64,000 bases of DNA from Dyadobacter alkalitolerans DSM 23607 (GCF_000428845.1 NZ_AUAS01000015.1:1-64000); one strand, 5' to 3'. Positions 8,864-18,300 are shown, counted from the stretch's first letter. Program-made: numbers and translations. The notes: a model not told the origin generated them from the sequence alone.

Positions 8864-8917
8864 TCTACTTCGGAAAAATCTAATAAAATCTTAATATTCC
8901 AATAATATTATTTAGGG

Positions 8918-8959
8918 AAAAGCTTTGCAACTTGCATAAGAGTTGTGAAGCTTTTTTTT
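8918..8959 (+). terminator. intrinsic terminator of the D-amino-acid operon
   Basis: The arms AAAAGCTTTGCAACT (8918-8932) and AGTTGTGAAGCTTTT (8941-8955) pair over 15 bp with two G-U pairs and an 8-nt loop, then run into T residues to 8959. It lies 54 nt after the dipeptidase stop. Confidence 0.8.
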
Positions 8960-8993
8960 GTGATGCATTTTAAGATAAATTAACATTTACTTA

Positions 8994-9026
8994 TTTGTAA
9001 TTATTATAAATAAGCGCCATCTTTGA
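8994..9026 (+). promoter_or_regulatory. candidate promoter of the HMA-like small gene
   Basis: TTTG at 8994-8997, then 21 nt, then CATCTTTG at 9019-9026, one base off TAnnTTTG. The start codon is 77 nt further on. This is a match by eye only. Confidence 0.33.
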
Positions 9027-9102
9027 TAAACGTTAGTAGGCCAATATTCCAATGCTTGACCAGGTTTCATTCCGGACTATCCCTTCATAAATTTCGAGTA
9101 CC

Positions 9103-9354
9103 ATGCGTAATACATATAAAATATCATTTCGAACCAAAATAAAGAACAACAAATCCTTCCAGCGATTGCACGACTGCCTTAAACAACTGAATGTGAAGCA
9201 CTGGGCTTACGATTTTCAGGATTTGTTATTAACCCTAACCTCGGAATTGTCTGATTTTTCAAAGATCCAGGCTGTTTTACGTTCAGCGGGATACGTTTGT
9301 CATTTTGTAAAGCTGGAAAACCTGAGCGAACCGAAAGGCCTGTCGCTTACCTAG
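9103..9354 (+). CDS. small protein, HMA-like ferredoxin fold without the CxxC motif
   Basis: An 83-residue soluble protein. Its layout resembles the small heavy-metal-associated proteins of Bacteroidota: strand (YKISFRTKI), loop, helix (SFQRLHDCLKQLNV), strand (HWAYDFQDLLLTLTS), helix (FSKIQAVLRSAGYVC). At the loop where HMA proteins have the metal-binding CxxC it has KNNKS, so copper-type metal binding at that site is not expected. The resemblance is by pattern, not a firm family assignment. A promoter-like sequence lies upstream. It ends tail-to-tail with the DinB-fold gene, the stops overlapping by 4 nt. Confidence 0.6.
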   Translation: MRNTYKISFRTKIKNNKSFQRLHDCLKQLNVKHWAYDFQDLLLTLTSELSDFSKIQAVLRSAGYVCHFVKLENLSEPKGLSLT

Positions 9355-9923
9355 CCATTTTTAGTCGCTTTTGCGCCCATCAAATTCCGTTTTGCCTGTT
9401 GCATATGCCGCTCATTGTGAGCAATCAGGAACTGAAACACATCTCCAAGCCGAAGTTTGATCAGCTTGGAGATGGATATGGGGATTTTAATTTTACCAAG
9501 ATCCTTGTTACGGGCTTTCCGGATAAAATCCATTAATGCTTCCTGCTGCCGCAGAAACTCTCCAACCACTTTCGCGCCGTCCAGATTTGAGGCCGGAATA
9601 TGACCTTTCATCGCCTTATATTTCTTTTTGCCTGTTTCCGGGTCCATCATTCTGGTAAAATACGCGCCAAACCAGGAGCTTTTAAACTCGGGAGTAAGTG
9701 CATCTGGTGCCTGCAGTAAACTTTTTTCAATGTGTGGTAAATAAAAGTCTCCGTAACTATTAAGATGGTCCAGACATTGTGCAATGCTCCAGCCACCCGT
9801 GGGGGACGGCTTGTTCAGATCGGCGTTGCTGAGGTTCTGAAAGAGGGCAATGGCTTCGGAAATGTGCTCCTCTATCCTATCTTCCAGTTTTCGGAGCAGT
9901 TCGGCTTTGTTTACAGGTTTCAT
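9351..9923 (-). CDS. DinB-fold (DinB_2) putative metal-dependent hydrolase/transferase
   Basis: A 190-residue four-helix protein of the DinB/YfiT group, unrelated to DNA polymerase IV. The conserved pattern is present: helix 2 GGWSIAQCLDHLNSYGDFYL, with a metal-ligand His in CLDHL, and a C-terminal helix with IAHNERHMQQAKRNL supplying further His. Family members are often metal-dependent thiol S-transferases or detoxification enzymes; the substrate is unknown. It follows the Crp-like gene by 68 nt on the same strand and may belong to that transcript or start its own. Confidence 0.82.
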   Translation of the reverse strand: MKPVNKAELLRKLEDRIEEHISEAIALFQNLSNADLNKPSPTGGWSIAQCLDHLNSYGDFYLPHIEKSLLQAPDALTPEFKSSWFGAYFTRMMDPETGKKKYKAMKGHIPASNLDGAKVVGEFLRQQEALMDFIRKARNKDLGKIKIPISISKLIKLRLGDVFQFLIAHNERHMQQAKRNLMGAKATKNG

Positions 9924-9991
9924 TTTGCTATTGTTTTATAATGCAAAATTGAAAACTGCGAAGCGATAAATTTTTGGTAAAAACCAACATT

Positions 9992-10576
9992 TCAAATCTT
10001 GACCTTATTTATCAACTTACTAAAATTTGTTGCGTCTATGCCCAGGTAATTGGCCAGATACTTGTGTGGCACGAGCTGTAATATGTGCGGGCTGCGGCGA
10101 AGCAAGTTCCGGAATTTATCTTCCGAAGAAAAGCACTGCACTTCCACAAGCCTTTCCAGGATGCCGGAAAGCGTCTGGGTTATGCCAAGCCTAACCATAT
10201 CGGCAATTGCCGGATGCTTAGCCATCATTGCTTGCAAGTCGTTGAAGGGAGCTCGCAGAAATTCGGATGGGGTAAGTGTTTCATAATAATACCGCGAAGG
10301 CTGGCCCAGGAGCAGGGAATCCACAACGCCACCGAACGAAGGCGGATACATAAAAGCCAGCGTCGCCTCGCGGTTCTGATCGTCCAGATAATAAACCCGC
10401 TGAATGCCTTTGACAACGAAATACAAATAAGTTTCGGTTTGGCCAGCCGTCGTCACCACTTCCTTACGACCGGCTGTATACGGTTTCCATATTCCCGAAA
10501 ATGCATCCCAGTCTTCGTCATTCAGCGGCCTGACTGATTCTATAAGTTTTCGCAGCAGCCGAAGCTCTTCTTGCAT
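9992..10576 (-). CDS. Crp/Fnr-family transcriptional regulator
   Basis: A 194-residue protein with an N-terminal cyclic-nucleotide-binding beta-roll (about 20-110, including YLYFVVKGIQRVYYLDDQNRE) followed by a linking helix and a C-terminal winged helix (HKYLANYLGIDATNFSKLINK). The phosphate-binding cassette is degenerate, as in most Bacteroidota Crp-like proteins, so the ligand cannot be predicted. It starts 6 nt after the trehalose gene stop, so the two are co-transcribed. A role in the same osmotic or stress response is plausible but inferred from position only. Confidence 0.85.
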   Translation of the reverse strand: MQEELRLLRKLIESVRPLNDEDWDAFSGIWKPYTAGRKEVVTTAGQTETYLYFVVKGIQRVYYLDDQNREATLAFMYPPSFGGVVDSLLLGQPSRYYYETLTPSEFLRAPFNDLQAMMAKHPAIADMVRLGITQTLSGILERLVEVQCFSSEDKFRNLLRRSPHILQLVPHKYLANYLGIDATNFSKLINKVKI

Positions 10577-10582
10577 GTCTTT

Positions 10583-12820
10583 TTATTCCGCGATGGATGA
10601 AACCATAAAGTTAAGGAAATGAAAAACTTCTTCCTGGCTTTTAATGTGGTTTCTGGCTGCGGACAAATCGTCGCCGATCTTGATCGTGAAAGCAGTTTCC
10701 GGAAGTGCTTCGAACATATCTTCGTCCGTAGTGTCATCACCGATGGCCAGTACAAAGTCATAGTTGCCATTTTCAACAAAAGCCCGGGATGCGGTTCCTT
10801 TGTTAAACGCGGTCTTTTTAACTTCGACAACTTTACTACCATCGATAACCTGCAAATTCAGTTCCGGTTGAATGTAGTTTTTGAGTTGCCAAAGCAGCTC
10901 CTGTGCACGTCGCTGGGCATATTCTTTATCATCGGCTGTCCTATAATGCCATGCTAGCGAAGTTTCTTTTTCCTCAACAAATGCACCCGGGCACCGTTTG
11001 GCATAAATATCCATGATCGGACGGATGCTCTCTTTCCAGTTTTCTTCATAGCTCTCGTTCAAATCCCACTGGTCGCTCCCCTTGGTGCGTATTAGCGCCC
11101 CATGTTCGGCAATGATATGAACAGGAAGGTCTTTAAAGAGATTATCCAGAAAATGACGGTCACGTCCGCTGATGATAATGACCGTATCCCTTTTCGCAAT
11201 TTCCAGGATCAATTTCTTAACATCCTCCGATACAATGGCTTTGGAAGGATCCGGCACGATGGGCGCCAAGGTGCCGTCGTAGTCAAAGAAAAGGATACGA
11301 TTGGTAGCAGATGTATAAGCATGACGAATGGCGTCGATGCCTTTATTGGTAAGAAAAACCTGTCTCAGGCGCTCGTGTTCTTGTTCTAACATGGTCATTT
11401 GGGTAAAAAAGTCTTCTGTCCAGGCAAATACGTCGTACGCTTTGATACGCCCACGCATGGCATCCATCCGCTTTGTCTGCTCCTCTTCGGGCATTTCAAA
11501 AGCTATTTTAATGGCGTCCGCAATGTCCTGCACATCAAGTGGATTAATAATTAACGCCTCTCCGAGTTCCGCAGCCGCGCCGGCCATTTCACTCAGGATA
11601 AGCACACCTTTCCGGTCCTTGCGGCTTGCCACATATTCCTTGCAAACAAGGTTCATTCCGTCGCGGACAGGTGTGATTAACGCGACATCGCTTGCCGTGT
11701 ACATGCCTACCAGTTCATGGTAAGGCATTGAGCGATACTGATAAATTATCGGCTGCCAGTAAATGTTTCCATAATCCGCATTAATGCGGCCCACCGTCTG
11801 GTCGATCTCCGATTTCATCTGCTGATACTGCTCAATGGTGTCCCTCGAAGGAACCACGACCATAACGAACGAAACTTTTTCATGCCACTGCGGATATCTT
11901 TCCAAAAAACGCTGAAAACCGCGCAGCCGGTGAATTATGCCTTTGGAATAATCCAGCCTGTCCACCGAAAATATGATCTTCTGATTCAGAGATTGCCTTG
12001 CTTCGTTGCGCGCCTCTGCAACCATAGGTTCGTCGTACGCATCATTGAATTTATCAAAATCTACGCTGATAGGGAACGAATCCACTTTCACGATCCGGTT
12101 GCTCATGTTAATGTAATGCAGCTTATTGCCATAGCCCGACACAAGCCGCGCTGCTTTCAGGAAATATTCAACATAGTCATTTGTATGAAAACCAACCACG
12201 TCTGCTCCTAAAATTCCATTCACAATGGCCTTACGCCAGGCGACGGGCAGCAAGCGGAACAGTTCGAATGATGGGAAAGGAATATGAAAGAAGAATCCGA
12301 TTTTATTATCAGGGAATTTACTGCGGATCATTTCGGGCAGCAACATCAGCTGATAATCCTGCACCCAAACTACATCACCCGGCTGGATGATTTCCTGAAT
12401 TTTATCAAAAAACAGCTTATTGGCGATTTGATACGCTTCAAAGTATTCGTCATTGAACCGCGCAAGGGAAGGAAAATAATGGCATAGCGGCCAGATCAGA
12501 TTGTTGCAGAATCCTTCGTAGTAATTTTCATTCACATCATCCGGAATAAAAACCGGGTGCGCCTGAAAGTCATCATTAGTAAGCGATTGGCCTTCCAGTT
12601 CTTCCCTGGTGTTCTCCGAGAAACCAACCCACTGTATCTTTTCACCCTCGTTGAATACAGGCCCATTTTTGTCTTTGACCAAGGAGAGTACAGCCGAAAC
12701 AAGGCCTCCTGAATTTTGGAATAATTGCACCTGATCGTTTTCCTTAACGATTTTAAATGGCAATCGATAGGCTACAATGATTAATCTTCCTTCGTTTTTC
12801 TGTTGTTTTAAATTTTCCAT
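10583..12820 (-). CDS. bifunctional trehalose-6-phosphate synthase/phosphatase
   Basis: A 745-residue fusion. The N-terminal GT20 glycosyltransferase (about 10-490) makes trehalose-6-phosphate from UDP-glucose and glucose-6-phosphate; it has the N-terminal NSGGLVSAVLS loop, VWVQDYQLMLLP, GFFFHIPFPS, VDRLDYSKGI, and VRDGMNLVCKEYVA near the nucleotide-binding end. The C-terminal HAD phosphatase (about 505-740) has the nucleophile motif FFDYDGTLAP near residue 510 and the late Asp motif AIGDDTTDEDMFEALP. Together they give free trehalose, an osmo- and desiccation protectant. In many bacteria the two activities are separate OtsA and OtsB; the fused form is common in Bacteroidota. The upstream region holds direct repeats and a palindrome that may be regulatory. 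Confidence 0.95.
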   Translation of the reverse strand: MENLKQQKNEGRLIIVAYRLPFKIVKENDQVQLFQNSGGLVSAVLSLVKDKNGPVFNEGEKIQWVGFSENTREELEGQSLTNDDFQAHPVFIPDDVNENYYEGFCNNLIWPLCHYFPSLARFNDEYFEAYQIANKLFFDKIQEIIQPGDVVWVQDYQLMLLPEMIRSKFPDNKIGFFFHIPFPSFELFRLLPVAWRKAIVNGILGADVVGFHTNDYVEYFLKAARLVSGYGNKLHYINMSNRIVKVDSFPISVDFDKFNDAYDEPMVAEARNEARQSLNQKIIFSVDRLDYSKGIIHRLRGFQRFLERYPQWHEKVSFVMVVVPSRDTIEQYQQMKSEIDQTVGRINADYGNIYWQPIIYQYRSMPYHELVGMYTASDVALITPVRDGMNLVCKEYVASRKDRKGVLILSEMAGAAAELGEALIINPLDVQDIADAIKIAFEMPEEEQTKRMDAMRGRIKAYDVFAWTEDFFTQMTMLEQEHERLRQVFLTNKGIDAIRHAYTSATNRILFFDYDGTLAPIVPDPSKAIVSEDVKKLILEIAKRDTVIIISGRDRHFLDNLFKDLPVHIIAEHGALIRTKGSDQWDLNESYEENWKESIRPIMDIYAKRCPGAFVEEKETSLAWHYRTADDKEYAQRRAQELLWQLKNYIQPELNLQVIDGSKVVEVKKTAFNKGTASRAFVENGNYDFVLAIGDDTTDEDMFEALPETAFTIKIGDDLSAARNHIKSQEEVFHFLNFMVSSIAE

Positions 12821-13020
12821 AGAACTCTAATAAAATTATAAAACTTATGCCAAGTCTCATTTTAGCACCTGAAATGAAAAATTTGATGTGGTCGGGATTT
12901 GTATTAGCTTAGCACCTGCAACCTCTTTCATCATTTTATCGGAACCGATTTATCGTGGCACCAGCTGTTTACGGTTGAGTTGCAAGCAATTAATTTTGCT
13001 GTTTTCCATAAATTAAAGTG

Positions 13021-13092
13021 ATGGCTGAACACAAATACAGGTTTCAAAACCTAAGATTAGTCAAGGACTACAATTGTGTAACCGCAGATTAA
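13021..13092 (+). CDS. possible 23-residue leader peptide or tiny ORF
   Basis: ATG at 13021 opens 23 codons (MAEHKYRFQNLRLVKDYNCV, then three more residues) ending at TAA 13090-13092. A terminator begins 30 nt later, and the next gene starts at 13212. There is no family match and the length is within what chance gives, so support rests on the ORF-terminator arrangement. It could equally be an untranslated small RNA. Confidence 0.25.
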   Translation: MAEHKYRFQNLRLVKDYNCVTAD

Positions 13093-13122
13093 TACTGTGC
13101 CACTCTTTTGTTGTGGGTTGCG

Positions 13123-13149
13123 GGCGGTCAGAAATGGCCGCCATTTTTT
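13123..13149 (+). terminator. intrinsic terminator with GAAA tetraloop upstream of the regulator gene
   Basis: GGCGGTCA (13123-13130), loop GAAA, TGGCCGCC (13135-13142) with one G-U pair, then A and six T residues. It points along the plus strand and sits 63 nt before the LuxR-type gene, with no recognised gene upstream of it on that strand. It either ends a small RNA or short ORF, or works as an attenuator for the downstream gene. Confidence 0.7.
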
Positions 13150-13211
13150 AACACATTTGCCTTCGGTGGCAATCAGGCTCAACAACCCAAACCTAACCCT
13201 CCCGAACATTA

Positions 13212-14924
13212 ATGAGATGCATTTTTAGTAAATGTTTCATTTTAATATGCCTTCTATTTTCAGCATTTGTTGCTGATGCTCAATTCGATAACATTGTAAA
13301 TAAGCCCCCCATCGAGCGCTACACGGCCCTCCGGCGATTTATTGACCTTCATATCAATAGCGGTGACAGAGCAGCCGGTTACAAATCACTGGAAACGCTC
13401 AAACAAGTCGCTACGAAGAACAACGATGAAGATTTAGTCCTAGAAGCAGAATTTATGAAGATCATGCTGAATCGGGAAGTCGATAAAAAAGCTTCCAAGC
13501 GGCATATCCTAGATCTTAAAGCCTTAATAGCAAAATCTTACGATGTGGGGAACATGCAGATCCATCTCCGGGCGAGAAGGTTCCTGGCGCATTTGTATTG
13601 GTATGATACAAAAAATTATGAACGCGCATTTGAGGAATATTTGACCATACACCCGCTGTTAACAAAGATCTCAGACAAGAATTTTCCAGAAAAAGCATAC
13701 TTCCTTACCCAGATCGGCGAAGCTTACTATTATTTCGGCGATTACAAAAATGCCATCAGTTTCTCACGGGAAGCATTGACTGCCAACGTGATCCAGGAAC
13801 ATCGCGGCGTGCACAACACCGCATTGAACACCATCGGCCTGAGCTACATTAAAACCGGATTTCTGGAATCTGCTGATTATTATTTCAAACGGATCCTGCA
13901 AAATGTGGGCATTGACGACTACAATGTCTGGAAAGGCATCGCGCTGGGAGACCTTGGCCATACAGCTTATCTGCGTGGAAAATACGATGAAGCGATCCCG
14001 CTTCTGGAAGCAAATGTCGATCAGGCTGTGCTTATTTCGGATTATAGTCAGGTTGCCAGATCACGCACAATGCTTGCCGACATTCACTTTCGGCAGAACA
14101 ATATCGCGAAAGCTGAAAAAGAGATGCGCCTGGCGCGGGAAGCTGTGGCACGTTGCGGGAATGACAAGCCGCTCGAACAGCTTTACCAGGTTTTCGGCAA
14201 AGTCCACGCCGCAAGAGGCCATTTCGGCTTAACGAATGTTTATCTCGACTCGGCGACGCGAATCAGGAACATTTTTGAACAGGATTTCAATTCGATTCAA
14301 ATGCTTCGGGCGGGTGAAAAGGCGCAAATACAGGCACACCGGTCCGCTATGGAGCGAATCGCCACCGAAAAGCAGATCAAAACATTGGAGCGGAATATCC
14401 TGCTCATTCTGGTGCTGCTGCTGGTTGTAGTCGCATTGTATTTTTATAAAACCCATAATTACAAAAACCGTGAAAAACAGCGTGCTATCAACGATCAGCT
14501 CGCCAAAGCGGAACAGGAACTAAACTTTGCTTCTATCCAGCTCGAAGAGTTTACGCGGAGCATTTCGGAAAAAACCCAGCTCGTGGAAGAGCTCAGCGCG
14601 CGGTACGGCATGAACGAGAGCGAGGAAACGGTTCAGGAATTGCAGAACATTACAATCCTGACCGACGAACAATGGGAGTATTTCAGAAGTCTGTTTGAAA
14701 AAATACACGTGGGTTACCTTTCGCGGCTAAGGGAAAAACTTCCCGGTCTTACGCCTGCCGAAACCCGGTTTATGGCGCTTGCCAAACTGAATCTTACCTA
14801 TAAAGAAATGGCCAGCACGCTCGGAATTTCCGTGCAAAGTGTGCGCGTGATCCGCCACAGGATCCGCAAAAAACTGAACCTCCCGGAAGAATCGGATTTG
14901 AGGGATGTGGTTACTACAATCTGA
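13212..14924 (+). CDS. membrane-tethered TPR sensor with C-terminal LuxR-type helix-turn-helix
   Basis: A 570-residue protein. It has a signal peptide (about 1-23, ending SAFVADAQ), a periplasmic TPR region (about 90-350, with EKAYFLTQIGEAYYYFGDYK and similar units), one transmembrane helix near 395-413 (NILLILVLLLVVVALYFY), a cytoplasmic coiled coil (about 420-475), and a winged or LuxR/GerE-like HTH at about 505-560. The HTH segment contains LTPAETRFMALAKLNLTYKE and GISVQSVRVIRHRIRKKL. This architecture is known in Bacteroidota for one-component membrane-bound regulators that read a periplasmic cue. No target gene can be named; the divergent trehalose operon and the downstream small gene are the nearest candidates. 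The usual GerE spacing is retained. Confidence 0.85.
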   Translation: MRCIFSKCFILICLLFSAFVADAQFDNIVNKPPIERYTALRRFIDLHINSGDRAAGYKSLETLKQVATKNNDEDLVLEAEFMKIMLNREVDKKASKRHILDLKALIAKSYDVGNMQIHLRARRFLAHLYWYDTKNYERAFEEYLTIHPLLTKISDKNFPEKAYFLTQIGEAYYYFGDYKNAISFSREALTANVIQEHRGVHNTALNTIGLSYIKTGFLESADYYFKRILQNVGIDDYNVWKGIALGDLGHTAYLRGKYDEAIPLLEANVDQAVLISDYSQVARSRTMLADIHFRQNNIAKAEKEMRLAREAVARCGNDKPLEQLYQVFGKVHAARGHFGLTNVYLDSATRIRNIFEQDFNSIQMLRAGEKAQIQAHRSAMERIATEKQIKTLERNILLILVLLLVVVALYFYKTHNYKNREKQRAINDQLAKAEQELNFASIQLEEFTRSISEKTQLVEELSARYGMNESEETVQELQNITILTDEQWEYFRSLFEKIHVGYLSRLREKLPGLTPAETRFMALAKLNLTYKEMASTLGISVQSVRVIRHRIRKKLNLPEESDLRDVVTTI

Positions 14925-15033
14925 GGGAGTAACTGAAAACTGAATCGAAAAGATAACCCGCAAGCTATCAGTGCATTTCAAATTGGAATGTTTTTGGAAT
15001 GCCCCAATTTCGGGTCCGCTAGGTGGTTATTCC

Positions 15034-15041
15034 TACATTTG
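15034..15041 (+). promoter_or_regulatory. -7 promoter element of the small membrane-peptide unit
   Basis: TACATTTG is an exact TAnnTTTG match, 30 nt before the ATG at 15071. No convincing TTG lies at the expected -33 distance, so the call rests on the -7 element and on the terminator at the other end. Confidence 0.38.
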
Positions 15042-15070
15042 AGGTGTTAGACATCTTCTCAGTGAAATCC

Positions 15071-15229
15071 ATGCGACTGGTCAAGTACAAGTATTTCTTT
15101 CTGCAATCCTTCCTGCTTATTCTCTTATTAATTCTCTCGGTCTGCCGATGGCACAGCGGACAAGTGGGGAACGCACAAAAGAAGACTCGGATGCACCAGG
15201 AAATGTCTGACCAACTTAGTGCACGTTAA
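15071..15229 (+). CDS. small single-pass membrane peptide (52 residues)
   Basis: From ATG 15071 the product begins MRLVKYKYFFLQSFLLILLL. It has a basic N terminus, one hydrophobic helix (about residues 9-24), and a polar tail rich in Lys, Arg and Gln. An earlier in-frame GTG at 15023 would add 16 residues but lies before the -7 element, so I prefer 15071. The gene sits in its own unit: a TAnnTTTG element 30 nt upstream and a perfect terminator 24 nt downstream. No family is recognised. Type I toxin peptides have this general shape, but no antisense RNA was identified. Confidence 0.45.
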   Translation: MRLVKYKYFFLQSFLLILLLILSVCRWHSGQVGNAQKKTRMHQEMSDQLSAR

Positions 15230-15252
15230 TCCTCCTCGTGATATGTTTTTAT

Positions 15253-15299
15253 CGGCACCAGCAATAGAACCGCGTTACTCTTGCTGGTGCCGTTTTTTT
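15253..15299 (+). terminator. perfect intrinsic terminator after the small membrane peptide
   Basis: CGGCACCAGCAA (15253-15264) pairs perfectly with TTGCTGGTGCCG (15281-15292) around a 16-nt loop and is followed by seven T residues. On the minus strand no U-run follows, so it is not the terminator of the RND operon. It is one of the strongest terminators in the window. Confidence 0.9.
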
Positions 15300-15329
15300 G
15301 TTTCTTACCAATGACCTGGGCCGACAGTT

Positions 15330-18300
15330 TTAAAACTGAGGTTCCAAGATCGCTTCTTCCTTATCCACATGCTCGATCGACGGCGGCAGAAGTTTGTACA
15401 TCACCGGCGTAACGAGCCTCGAAAGCAATGTAGAACTGATCAATCCGCCGATTAGCACCAGCGCCAGCGGCGAATAAAGCGCGCTGTATTCGAACACGAG
15501 CGGCAGCAAACCGCCAATCGCGGTCATCGAAGTTAGCAGGATCGGCACAAACCGGATTTCCCCAGCTTCAATAATGGCTTCTTCAATCCCTATTCCTTGT
15601 GCACGTAGCTGATTGGTAAAGTCCACGACCAGCAGTGAATTTTTCACCTCAATTCCTACTAATGCTATAAAACCGATCGTTGCCGTGAAAGAAAGCGTCT
15701 CACCGGTCAGGAAAAGCATTGCCAGGCCGCCTACTATGCCCAAAGGAATCACGGAAAGCACGATCAGAATGCTCTTGAATGTCTTGAATTCCAAAATTAG
15801 AACGCCCAGGAACCCGAATATAGTAACGAGAATGATCAACCCTAAACCGCCGAAGCTTTCTTGCTGGCTTTCTTTTTCACCTGCCACTGTAAAGGTCTGG
15901 CCATCGGCAAACTTGAACTGCCCGAGCTTGGCTGTAATGTCCTCGTTGATGCGCTGCACATTGTAACCAGGCTTCACAAAGGACGAAACCGTCACATAGC
16001 GGTCCTTATCATAATGCCGGATCTGGTTCGGTGAGCTTTCGAATCCAATGTTGGCCACATTCTTTAAGGGAATGTTCGCGCCGGATGCGGAAGTGACATA
16101 TAATTTGTCAAAAACACTATAATCCTGGATGGTTGCATTCCGGGAAACAGACACATTCACATTATAATTATCTGCTTTGCCGACATCCTCGCGATACGTG
16201 GCTACATTCAGTCCCGCCGTGCCGAGCCGCACGGTACGGTCAATGTCGGCCGATGAAATGCCCAGCGTTCCTGCTTTCTGTTTATTAATGTTCACTTTCA
16301 AATCTGTCGGCTGCACTTGCAGGGGATTGTTTACATAGATCGTCCCTTCCACCTTGCTCAGCATATCAGCTACGCGGAATGCGGTTTTACGCAGGTCGTC
16401 AAGGTTCTCGCCATAAATGCGGTAAGCAAGCGGCGCCTCGATCAGCGGGCCTTGTTCAAAATCCTTCACTTTGATTTCCGCCCCGGGGTAACGTTCCAGC
16501 TTTTTCCTTAACCGCTCGATAATTTCTACTTTTTCCTCCGTTTCGAGCCCTTCCACCTGCACAAAAATCTCGGCAAAGTTCTCACTTTCGTTCCGCTGGA
16601 TAACATTGTAATAGACCCTTGGATTTCCTTTTCCCACATTGGTCGCAAACGAAGTGATCTGGGGCTCCTGTTTTAAAATCCCTTCGACATAGCGTGTCAC
16701 CTGATTCGTCTTTTTCAAATTGATGCCCTGCGGCGTTTCAATGTCGATGAGGAACATCGGTTTTTCCGATTTTGGAAACAAACTATTCCCGATTAGCGGG
16801 ACCAGCGCGAGTGAACCTGCGAAGATCAACCCGGCCAGCACCAATGTAACAGCAGGCCATTTCAATGCTTTGTCCAAAAGACTTCCGTATGTTTTATGAA
16901 TGCCTTTCTTCATGCCACGCAGCAAAAAGTTACCTTCCGCGCTCGCATGCTTTTTTAATATAATGCTGGACAAAAACGGAACGATCGTAAGCGACACCAG
17001 CATGGATGCGAAAACCGTGGTAATTACAGAAAGCGGCAGACTTCTGATAAAATCGCCCGCGCCTTCCGGCAGGAAAACAAGCGGTAAGAAGGCAAAAATC
17101 AATAAAATCGTACAACCCACAACCGCCATACCGATCTGCGAGGATGCTTTCACGGCGGCCTCGACGCGGCCATAACCCATCCGCAAATAACGCTCAATGT
17201 TCTCGACCACCACAATGCTGTCGTCCACGAGGATCCCTAAAGCCACAATCATCCCTACAATGCTCAGCTGGTTGATATTGTAACCCAGCAAGTTCATCAT
17301 TGTAAGCCCGATGCTGAGTGAAAGCGGAATGGAGATCATCACCACCACCGAAGCCCGAGAGCCCAGCGGCAGCAAAGTCAGCAACACAAGCAGGATGGCA
17401 ATGCCAAAATCCCTTGCGAAATGAGATAAACGAATGTCAACGCTTTTGGCCTGATCAAAAACCTTAACCAGCTCAATGTTCGACGGGAGCTCCTTTTCAA
17501 AGCTCACAACAATAGGTGCAACCTGGTCCTGAACCGCTATGATGTTCTCGCCTTCTTTCTGGCTTACATTCACGAAGCTGCACCGGAAACCGTTCAAGCG
17601 CGTAATGTGCGTTTCGTCTTCATAACCCAGCTTCACATCCGCAACGTCTTTCAGGTAAACGATCTTCCCGCCGGACGTAGATACAACTGTATTTGCGACC
17701 TCTTCCAGCGTCCGGTAATTTCCGCTGGTCTTAATGTTCAGCTTTTTGGTTGCCATACTGATGCTGCCCCCCGGAATGTTCACATTCTCGCTTTGTAAGG
17801 CACCGATAATCTGGTTCTGCGTAAGCTTTTGCTGGGCGATTTTTTCCAGGTTCAGGCTTACTTTCACCTGGCGTTCGGGAAAGCCGGCATACTCGACCTT
17901 TTTCAGCGATTTGACCTTTTCAAGTCGCTCCTTAAATTCTTTGGAAAACCTTTTCAGCTGCGCATAGGAAGCATTTTCGCTGATCAGTGCATACTGGTAA
18001 ATGCTCACGTCCGACGGGATCTGCTTGTTGATCCGAATGTCATTAATGTCCGCAGGTAAGCTGTTTCTCAGACTATTGATCTCGCGCACCAGTTCCTGGT
18101 ATTTATCATCCGGATCGGAACTGTATTTATACTGCACCTGCATTACGGCCAGCCCGTCGTTGATGTCGGTGATCACGTGCTTCATATCGTCCAGCTCATT
18201 GATCTTCTTCTCCATCGGGTCCACCACCAGCTGTTCCATATCCTTTGGACTGGCGCCGGGGTAAACGATGACGACGGTGAACTGAGGCGGATGAATGTCG

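Larger units (their letters stand above)
12821..13211. other. 391-nt divergent intergenic region with repeats, short ORF and terminator
   Basis: The region separates the minus-strand trehalose gene from the plus-strand LuxR-type regulator. It contains a 10-bp direct repeat TTAGCACCTG at 12862-12871 and 12909-12918, a 12-bp palindrome ATCGGAACCGAT at 12938-12949, a 23-codon ORF at 13021-13092, and an intrinsic terminator at 13123-13149. The first two lie where trehalose-gene regulatory sites would be expected; the latter two suggest a short plus-strand transcript or leader. Confidence 0.6.

Noticed and set aside
15325..15338. Palindrome CAGTTTTAAAACTG over the RND stop codon
   Set aside because: It is a short AT-rich palindrome with no loop, likely chance. 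It does not qualify as a terminator.
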